Positions 1-4,648 of a stretch of DNA of 8,180 nucleotides are shown here, piece by piece (positions within the stretch are counted from its first letter, which is position 1; the number at the start of each line of letters is the position of its first letter). Source of the stretch: Zetaproteobacteria bacterium (GTDB lineage Bacteria > Pseudomonadota > Zetaproteobacteria > Mariprofundales > Mariprofundaceae); the NCBI GenBank assembly GCA_021545625.1, contig JAJRVH010000197.1:1-8180 (forward strand), written 5' to 3'. The notes under the pieces are model-generated. The model saw only the letters and a program-made list of their open reading frames with translations. It had not been told where the DNA came from and made no database searches. A program made the position numbers and the translations under genes.

Positions 1-16
1 AGCGGCTTTGCCGGCG

Positions 17-1021
17 CTAGTCATCGGGCATGGCCCGGATGGCGGCCAATGCGGCCTTGTCGTTGCCGGCCAGCAGGTGCAGGCGTACCAGCCAGGCGCG
101 GGTGTCGGCCGTCTGAACGCTTGCGGGTAAGCGGGCCAGCCAGTTTGCGGCCTCGGGCAGATGTTGCCGGGCAGCCCGAAGCGCAACGCGGCGTCTGTAG
201 ATATTGCGCAGCTCCTCGTTCAGCAGCGGGTCGTGCAGTTCCCCGATCGCCTGCCATGCCCCGTGTACGTCCCGGCGGGCCAGGCGTCGCAACACATCGT
301 CGAGCATGGCGCGGCCGGTTTGCGCGTCGATGTGGCGCGGCCACTGCGCGGCGATAGCTGCCGGGTCGCGTTGCAGCCGCCGCCAGGCGCTAAGCCATGC
401 CCGCCCGGCTTCGGACAGGGGCTCTGCAAGCTTTTGCACCGCCTGCCATCGGCCCTGTTTCGCCAGCGCCGCGATTCGTCCGAGGCGCTCCCGGCTGTCC
501 GGATGGCCGGATTTCATCCATGCCCGTTCCAGCGCATAGGCCATGTCGGACGTGCTGGTCCCCTGTTGCCAGCGTTTGGAAAAGCGTCGCATCGCCTCCT
601 CTTGATGGCCTGTCCGCCACAGCGCCAGCATGGCGATTTCGGGCAGGTTCGCGGCCGCGGCCGGATACCGCTGAAGCTGTTCGGCTACGTGCGGCCACTG
701 ACCCCGTTTGGCCAGGCTTTTGATCCAGGCAAGGCGCAGATCGACGACCTCGGGGATATCCGCATGACGGGCCAGGATCCGGGCGACGAATTCGTCGCGG
801 CCTTCATCCAGCGCCTGGCGGGCCTGCCACAGTTCGAGATAGGGATAGAGCGGGTAATCGCGCAGCCGGGCGGCAAGCGATGCGAAACGCTGCATCTGGC
901 TCTTGTCCAGCGCCTGGCGGGCCTCGGCGAACCACTGGCGCTGCTGTTCGGCGGATGACGGGGCCGCCGTGCCGCCCAGCGGCAGCAACAAGGCGATGAT
1001 CAGTCCTGAAAGGCGCAGCAT
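17..1021 (-). CDS. slt: Soluble lytic transglycosylase, N-terminal part; ends at an in-frame TAG
   Basis: Slt-family enzymes cleave the MurNAc-GlcNAc bond of peptidoglycan in the periplasm and release 1,6-anhydro-muropeptides. The 334 residues here match only the signal peptide and alpha-superhelical U-domain. Residues 1-20 (MLRLSGLIIALLLPLGGTAA) form a signal peptide with no lipobox Cys. After it come many short helical repeats, including the family-like DYPLYPYLELWQ (about residues 55-66) and a WLARLP segment near residue 293. The ATG at 1021 is preferred over one 19 codons upstream, because AAGGGAG lies 5 nt before it and the signal peptide begins there. Known Slt proteins are about 600-650 residues with a C-terminal lysozyme-like catalytic domain, which is absent. 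The reading frame stops at TAG (17-19) after AIRAMPDD, and the few codons beyond read RRQSR in the same frame, which looks like continued Slt sequence. It may therefore be a nonsense-mutated gene or a sequencing error. Family assignment is fairly sure; its functional state is not. Confidence 0.8.
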   Translation of the reverse strand: MLRLSGLIIALLLPLGGTAAPSSAEQQRQWFAEARQALDKSQMQRFASLAARLRDYPLYPYLELWQARQALDEGRDEFVARILARHADIPEVVDLRLAWIKSLAKRGQWPHVAEQLQRYPAAAANLPEIAMLALWRTGHQEEAMRRFSKRWQQGTSTSDMAYALERAWMKSGHPDSRERLGRIAALAKQGRWQAVQKLAEPLSEAGRAWLSAWRRLQRDPAAIAAQWPRHIDAQTGRAMLDDVLRRLARRDVHGAWQAIGELHDPLLNEELRNIYRRRVALRAARQHLPEAANWLARLPASVQTADTRAWLVRLHLLAGNDKAALAAIRAMPDD

Positions 1022-1065
1022 CCGGACTCCCTTCGCAGGGTGGCTGGTTTCGTCCCCTGCCCGGA
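1021..1065 (-). promoter_or_regulatory. Possible 5' leader hairpin enclosing the slt ribosome binding site
   Basis: In the mRNA sense, TCCGGGCAGGG is followed 14 nt later by CCCTGC and then, after 9 nt, by CCGGA, whose last A is the first base of the slt start codon. The two halves can pair over 11 bp. The 9-nt bulge (GAAGGGAGT) contains the Shine-Dalgarno sequence. The pairing is visible directly; any role in translation control is inference, and a structure of this size can arise by chance in GC-rich DNA. Confidence 0.3.
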
Positions 1066-1093
1066 CAAGCGTACCCAAGCCGGCCTTGATTGC

Positions 1094-1115
1094 CTAGGGC
1101 CTGTTTACACTACGG
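1094..1115 (+). repeat. Left terminal inverted repeat of the MITE-like element (with target bases)
   Basis: These 22 bases, starting CTAGGGCCTGTTTACAC, are the exact reverse complement of 1348-1369. The outermost three bases (CTA) are probably target sequence, leaving a 19-bp terminal repeat that starts GGGCC. The identity breaks at once on both sides (1093/1370 and 1116/1347), giving clean boundaries. Confidence 0.9.
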
Positions 1116-1131
1116 ACGGCGCAGTCGCTGC

Positions 1132-1157
1132 GGCGCCGAATGGATGCGAGCCAAGGC
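1132..1157 (+). repeat. Left subterminal inverted repeat inside the element
   Basis: GGCGCCG followed by AATGGATGCGAGCCAAGGC matches the reverse complement of 1307-1333 with only a few mismatches and one single-base gap. Together with the terminal repeat it gives imperfectly paired arms of roughly 64 bp, so a transcript or single strand of the element could fold into a long hairpin. Confidence 0.7.
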
Positions 1158-1169
1158 GCAAGCCGCGCG

Positions 1170-1186
1170 GTTTGGCAGGGCCAAAC
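1170..1186 (+). repeat. Short hairpin in the element core
   Basis: GTTTGGC, the 3-nt loop AGG, then GCCAAAC: a perfect 7-bp stem. It has no T-tract after it, so it is not called a terminator. Confidence 0.6.
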
Positions 1187-1273
1187 AAGCGGCGGGCAAC
1201 GCAGGCCCGCGCCATTCGGGGCGCAGCCCATTCGGGAAGGCGGCGGCCTTTGCGCGTTGCGGCGTTATTCCTC

Positions 1274-1299
1274 GCGGATGTGCAACCAGCACATTCCGC
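1274..1299 (+). repeat. Second hairpin in the element core
   Basis: GCGGATGTGC, loop AACCA, then GCACAT-T-CCGC: a 10-bp stem with a single bulged T at 1295. A further core pair, GCAACGC (1196-1202) and GCGTTGC (1254-1260), can also pair, so the element is built of nested inverted repeats throughout. Confidence 0.6.
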
Positions 1300-1306
1300 T
1301 CGAAAT

Positions 1307-1333
1307 GCCTTGCATCGCATCAAATCCGGCGCC
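1307..1333 (-). repeat. Right subterminal inverted repeat inside the element
   Basis: Read on the minus strand this gives GGCGCCGGATTTGATGCGA and then TGCAAGGC, the imperfect partner of 1132-1157. It lies 14 bp inside the right terminal repeat; the left partner lies 16 bp inside its own. Confidence 0.7.
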
Positions 1334-1347
1334 TTCGACAAGCGTGA

Positions 1348-1369
1348 CCGTAGTGTAAACAGGCCCTAG
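1348..1369 (-). repeat. Right terminal inverted repeat of the MITE-like element (with target bases)
   Basis: Exact reverse complement of 1094-1115. It ends GGCCCTAG, where TA at 1367-1368 is the right copy of the presumed TA target duplication. Only 40 bp separate it from the start codon of the CoA-binding gene. Confidence 0.9.
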
Positions 1370-1398
1370 TATCCATGAAGGGCGAAGATATTGAGAAA

Positions 1399-1404
1399 GG
1401 GAGG
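1399..1404 (+). promoter_or_regulatory. Ribosome binding site of the CoA-binding protein gene
   Basis: GGGAGG lies 5 nt before the ATG at 1410. It favours this start over a second in-frame ATG three codons later. It lies outside the mobile element, in the 40-bp segment between the element and the gene. Confidence 0.75.
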
Positions 1405-1409
1405 TCCGG

Positions 1410-1841
1410 ATGAACGATATGGCATGGCACAATCCGACGGATGACGAGATTCGCAGGCTTCTGGCGTCGGCCGAAAATATTGCCGTGGTCGGCTGTTCGC
1501 CAAATCCGGAGCGCAGCAGCCACCGGATCGCGGCATTTCTGATCGACAGGGGTTACCGGGTGTTTCCCGTGCATCCGAAGGCGAAAGAGATACTGGGGCG
1601 TCCCGTCTATGCCTCGCTGGCAGAGATTCCCGCCCATATCGATATTGTCGATGTATTCAGGCGGGCGGAATTCACGCCGCCAATCGCGGCCGAGGCTGCG
1701 GCCATCGGTGCCGGCGCGCTGTGGCTGCAGCAGGGCATTGTCAGCGAGGAGGCGTGGCGCATAGGCACCGCAGCCGGCATGGTGTGCGTGATGGACCGTT
1801 GCATCGCGGTGATGCACAGTCTGTTGATGCGGGCGTCTTAG
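1410..1841 (+). CDS. CoA-binding domain protein, YccU-like
   Basis: A complete 143-residue protein of the CoA_binding_2 (YccU-like) family, a stand-alone Rossmann fold related to the CoA-binding domain of succinyl-CoA synthetase alpha and acyl-CoA synthetases. Members are cytosolic; the cellular role is not well established. The nucleotide-binding loop is IAVVGCSPNPERSS (residues 24-37), followed by the helix/strand HRIAAFLIDRGYRVFPVHPK (38-57), a VDVFRR segment (80-85), LWLQQGI (104-110) and the C-terminal MDRCIAVMH (128-136), all in family order and spacing. Length agrees with the family (about 135-145 residues), so it appears intact. It is transcribed divergently from slt across the MITE-like element and converges on the HDOD gene with a 7-bp gap. 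Its TAG stop lies within an 11-bp copy of the element's end sequence. No own promoter could be identified with confidence. Confidence 0.9.
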   Translation: MNDMAWHNPTDDEIRRLLASAENIAVVGCSPNPERSSHRIAAFLIDRGYRVFPVHPKAKEILGRPVYASLAEIPAHIDIVDVFRRAEFTPPIAAEAAAIGAGALWLQQGIVSEEAWRIGTAAGMVCVMDRCIAVMHSLLMRAS

Positions 1842-1849
1842 GGCCTGTT
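1839..1849 (+). repeat. Solo copy of the element's terminal 11 bp, at the junction of two genes
   Basis: TAGGGCCTGTT is identical to the first 11 bases of the left end of the element (TA plus GGGCCTGTT, 1095-1105), after which the match fades. Its first three bases are the stop codon of the CoA-binding gene, and its last base begins the TCA that is the TGA stop of the convergent HDOD gene. It may be a relic of an element end or a chance match. Confidence 0.4.
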
Positions 1850-2700
1850 CAGCCGATGCCGTCGAAAATGGCCTGAAGTTCCTCGGCGCCGTCCTCCATC
1901 TCGACCTCCACCGCGGCCAGATGCACCGGCGTGGCCCCCAGCCGTTTGAGCGGCGGATAATGCAGCACATCGACCCCCTCCGGCACCTCGTCGAACTCGG
2001 GGGCATGTTTTTCACGCAGCAGGAACTGCACGGTGTCGATCAGGTCGATCAGGTTTTCGCGCGGCCGGTCGTCGGCCTCGACGCCGTGGTGCGATGCGAG
2101 CGCGATGAAGGAGTCGGGCATTTCCCAGTAGGTCAGCAGGCGGCCGCCCATTTCCCTGTGCAACTGCCCGAGCATGTCCATGCATGTGTCTTCGTCGGTT
2201 TCGGCCAGCTCTTCGGCGGCCGCGCAGACGATGGCCGGCACGCCGACGTCGAACAGCATGCCGGCCAGAAAGGCTTCGTCGGGATCCACGCTGCCGATCA
2301 GGGATGCGAGGTGGCGGGCGGCCGTGGCCACGAGCAGGCCGTGACGGGTGTTGCGGCGCAGGATGTCCTGCAGCCCCCTGTCTTTGACGGCCATATGCAT
2401 CTGCGTTGAAATGGCCGTCATCAGGTTCAGCGTCTGGCGGCCTCCCAGTCGCTGGATGGCGATCGGCAGGCGGCGGATTTCATGGCCCCCGGGGTTGAAG
2501 CGGGCGCTGTTGGCCAGGCGCAGCACGGTGCTGGAAAAGGTCGAGTCGGATTCGACGACCCTGGCGATATCCGCCGCCCCCTTGCTTTCGTCCTGCAGGA
2601 TTCTGCGCACCCTGATAATCGCTTCGGGCAATACCGGCAGGCGCGGATCCCCTTCCTGAAATCGTTGCCGGATCAGGCCGGCCAGTTCATGTGTGTCCAT
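1849..2700 (-). CDS. HDOD domain protein
   Basis: A 283-residue cytosolic protein of the HDOD family, a degenerate relative of HD phosphohydrolases found mainly in bacterial signalling proteins. Residues about 20-220 form the domain: LPVLPEAIIRVRRIL (21-35), the helical VVESDSTFSSTVLRLANSA (48-66), AIQRLG (81-86), AFLAGMLFDVG (143-153) and the closing WEMPDSFIALASHHG (192-206). The HD pair that binds metal in true HD enzymes is not intact (FD at 150-151), so hydrolase activity is not expected; a binding or scaffolding role is inferred. The C-terminal 60 or so residues are acidic and show no recognised domain. The ATG follows the TAG of the upstream ATPase gene with no base between, so the two are very likely co-transcribed and translationally coupled. 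The partner or ligand cannot be read from the sequence. Confidence 0.9.
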   Translation of the reverse strand: MDTHELAGLIRQRFQEGDPRLPVLPEAIIRVRRILQDESKGAADIARVVESDSTFSSTVLRLANSARFNPGGHEIRRLPIAIQRLGGRQTLNLMTAISTQMHMAVKDRGLQDILRRNTRHGLLVATAARHLASLIGSVDPDEAFLAGMLFDVGVPAIVCAAAEELAETDEDTCMDMLGQLHREMGGRLLTYWEMPDSFIALASHHGVEADDRPRENLIDLIDTVQFLLREKHAPEFDEVPEGVDVLHYPPLKRLGATPVHLAAVEVEMEDGAEELQAIFDGIG

Positions 2701-4599
2701 CTATGTCTCGTGCCCCATCAGTCGGTAGATATCGTCGATGCTGCGCGTTGACGGCGAGCGGGGCGCGATGCGGTAGACTTCCTCCACCGTCGTTTGCCCC
2801 AGCAATACCTTGTACAGACCGTCCTCCATCAACGACAGCAGGTTGGTTGATTCGCAGCTGATCTGGCGCACCTCGTGCGAGGTGCGGCGCTCCAGAATCG
2901 CCTCGCGCACTTCTTCGTTGAGGACCAGCAGCTCGTGCAGCGCGGTGCGGCCGTGATAGCCGGTGCCGTAGCAGGTGCCGCAGCCGGTGCCGCGATAGAA
3001 GGTATGCGAGCGCAACGTCTTTTCATCCAGCCCGACCAGGCTGGCGATGCGCCTGTTCGGCATATAGGCCTGCCGGCATTCCGGGCATATCGTGCGGATC
3101 AGTCGCTGGGCCAGGATCGATACGACAGTGGACGAGATCAGGAAGGTTTCGATGCCCATGTCGATCAGGCGCAGCAGGCCGCCGATCGAGTCCTCGGTAT
3201 GGAAGGTGGTCAGCACCTTGTGGCCGGTCAGGGCCGCCTGCACGGCGACCTGGGCCGTGGCGCGGTCGCGTACCTCGCCGATGACGATGATATCCGGATC
3301 CTGGCGTACGACGGCTTTCAGCGACTGGTCGAAGGAGCGGCCGGCCTGCGTATCCACCGAGCACTGCATGATGCCCGGCACGATGTATTCCACAGGATCC
3401 TCGACGGTGATGATCTTGGTGGTCGGCCGGTTCAGGTAATCGATGGCCGCATACAGCGTCGTCGTTTTGCCCGAGCCGGTGGGGCCGGTCACCAGAATCA
3501 CGCCGGTCGGCACGTCCAGCGCCTCGTGCTTGAAGCGCTCCAGCACGCCGCGGCTCATGCTGATCGCTTCGATATTCTTGATGCCGCCGCTGCTGCGCAG
3601 TACGCGCAATACCAGATTCTCGCCATAGATTGTCACATAGGTGGAAAGGCGGTAGTCGGCTGTCACGCCGCCGACCTCGCGCCGGAAGCGGCCGTCCTGG
3701 TGGCGGCGACCGTCGGCGATGTCCATTTCGCCGAGCACCTTCATGCGGGCGATGACCCGCTGGGCCAGTTCCAGCGGCAGATCCATCTTGTGAATCAGCA
3801 CGCCGTCCATGCGGAAGCGGACGCGTACAGCCTCACGCATCGGTTCGATGTGAATGTCACTGGCATGGTCGCGGATAGCCGCCAGCAGGATCGAATCGAC
3901 GACCTCGGCCACCTGATCCTTCTGTTCGGCAGGAACGCCGGCGGTTTCAAGCTTGCTGATCAGCGCCAGCAGCGCGCTCTCGGCGGCAATGGCAACGACG
4001 GCCTCTTTTTTCAGGCGCGTTTCGATTTCCTTGATTGCGGCCTTGTTCTGGGGATTGGCCGCGGCAATTGAAACCTTGCTGTCGCTGGCCTCATACGGAA
4101 CGACGAGGTTCATGCGCATGAATTTGAGCGGGAACTGATGCACCAGCTGCCGGTCGATCGTGTCCATGTCGATATGGATCAGCGGCAGGCCGAGCTGTTC
4201 GGACAGGGCCTGGGCCAGTTGCCGGTCGTCGATCATGCCCAGTTCGCGAATAATGTCGCCCATGCGCTTGCCCTGCGACGTCGCCATCTTCGCCTCGGCC
4301 TGATGCAGCTGTTCCAGCGAGATGTAGCCCAGTTCGCAGAACAGTTCACCGATACGGAAGTTTTTACCGAATTTGCGAATCAGCCGGCGATGTTCGTCGG
4401 CGCTGATGCTGCCCAGTTCCACAAGGATCTCCGACAGCAGTTTGTTTTGATCCAGAAGGTCCTGTACGCGCATCGCCTTGGCGACGGCCTGCGCGGTCAG
4501 TATGCCCTCGCGGATAAGAATTTCGGCAAAGCGACCGCCTGGCCGCTTTTGCAGGCCATCCGGCAAGGTCTTCTGTTCGGTTTCCTGTATCGTTGACAT
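2701..4599 (-). CDS. GspE/PilB-type secretion or pilus assembly ATPase
   Basis: A 632-residue hexameric-type ATPase of the GspE/PilB/MshE family, which powers type II secretion or type IV pilus extension from the cytoplasmic face of the inner membrane. The motor motifs are complete: Walker A GPTGSGKT (372-379), Asp box ITVEDPVEY (397-405), Walker B DIIVIGEVRD (436-445) and His box TTFHTEDSIGGLLRL (464-478). A zinc-type CPEC...CGTC tetracysteine motif is present (C505, C508, C540, C543). The N-terminus has four repeats of about 30 residues starting near 23, 54, 82 and 112, with the pattern xGxxLxxxGxIxxxxL. The 112-135 copy (RMGDIIRELGMIDDRQLAQA) best fits the MshEN-type motif that binds c-di-GMP in MshE. 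AGGAGG lies 4 nt before the ATG. No other pilus or secretion gene is in the window, so it could serve pili, secretion or an unrelated machine. It follows smc by 49 bp and abuts the HDOD gene. Confidence 0.93.
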   Translation of the reverse strand: MSTIQETEQKTLPDGLQKRPGGRFAEILIREGILTAQAVAKAMRVQDLLDQNKLLSEILVELGSISADEHRRLIRKFGKNFRIGELFCELGYISLEQLHQAEAKMATSQGKRMGDIIRELGMIDDRQLAQALSEQLGLPLIHIDMDTIDRQLVHQFPLKFMRMNLVVPYEASDSKVSIAAANPQNKAAIKEIETRLKKEAVVAIAAESALLALISKLETAGVPAEQKDQVAEVVDSILLAAIRDHASDIHIEPMREAVRVRFRMDGVLIHKMDLPLELAQRVIARMKVLGEMDIADGRRHQDGRFRREVGGVTADYRLSTYVTIYGENLVLRVLRSSGGIKNIEAISMSRGVLERFKHEALDVPTGVILVTGPTGSGKTTTLYAAIDYLNRPTTKIITVEDPVEYIVPGIMQCSVDTQAGRSFDQSLKAVVRQDPDIIVIGEVRDRATAQVAVQAALTGHKVLTTFHTEDSIGGLLRLIDMGIETFLISSTVVSILAQRLIRTICPECRQAYMPNRRIASLVGLDEKTLRSHTFYRGTGCGTCYGTGYHGRTALHELLVLNEEVREAILERRTSHEVRQISCESTNLLSLMEDGLYKVLLGQTTVEEVYRIAPRSPSTRSIDDIYRLMGHET

Positions 4600-4603
4600 G
4601 ACT

Positions 4604-4609
4604 CCTCCT
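4604..4609 (-). promoter_or_regulatory. Ribosome binding site of the GspE/PilB-type ATPase gene
   Basis: AGGAGG on the minus strand, 4 nt before the ATG at 4599. It is a near-ideal Shine-Dalgarno sequence in the 49-bp gap after smc, so this gene can initiate independently of smc translation. A weak 5-bp stem (4618-4622 with 4626-4630) in the same gap lacks a T-tract, so nothing here clearly separates the two genes transcriptionally. Confidence 0.8.
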
Positions 4610-4648
4610 GCCGAGGTTCAGCTTGGCTGAGCAGGATTCGTGCCATGA

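Larger units (their letters stand above)
1095..1368. mobile_element. MITE-like non-autonomous element with IS630-type ends and TA duplication
   Basis: The element body is 1097-1366 (270 bp), flanked on both sides by TA, with C before the left TA and G after the right TA, so the reconstructed empty target is CTAG. IS630-family elements (the Tc1/mariner-like group) duplicate TA, and the Shigella IS630 prefers TA within CTAG, so the ends fit that family. The ends are a perfect inverted repeat beginning GGGCCTGTTTACACTACGG. A second, subterminal inverted repeat and several hairpins lie inside. No transposase or plausible gene is seen; the short open frames crossing it have no recognisable product. 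It fills most of the region between the divergent slt and CoA-binding genes. I see the structure directly; the family link is inferred from target and ends only. Confidence 0.8.

Noticed and set aside
161..958. A 265-codon open frame opposite slt
   Set aside because: Antisense to a gene with a clear signal peptide and U-domain repeats; no domain and no supporting ribosome binding site seen.
1212..1236. Direct repeat CCATTCGGG (1212-1220 and 1228-1236) as a CRISPR or iteron-like array
   Set aside because: Only two 9-bp copies, 16 bp apart and inside the mobile element; no further units.
1040..1369. Several short open frames across the mobile element (60-109 codons on both strands)
   Set aside because: They cross the inverted repeats, have no recognisable product and exist on both strands, as expected of GC-rich non-coding DNA; none resembles a transposase.
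1842..1848. A bidirectional terminator between the convergent CoA-binding and HDOD genes
   Set aside because: The gap is 7 bp and no stem with a T-tract is visible there or in the adjacent gene ends.
2875..4071. A 398-codon open frame on the plus strand opposite the ATPase gene
   Set aside because: The opposite strand carries all motor motifs of the GspE/PilB family, while this frame gives a His/Asp/Ala-rich product with no recognisable domain.
4618..4630. Stem-loop after smc as a terminator
   Set aside because: Only a 5-bp stem (TCAGC/GCTGA) with a 3-nt loop and no T-tract.
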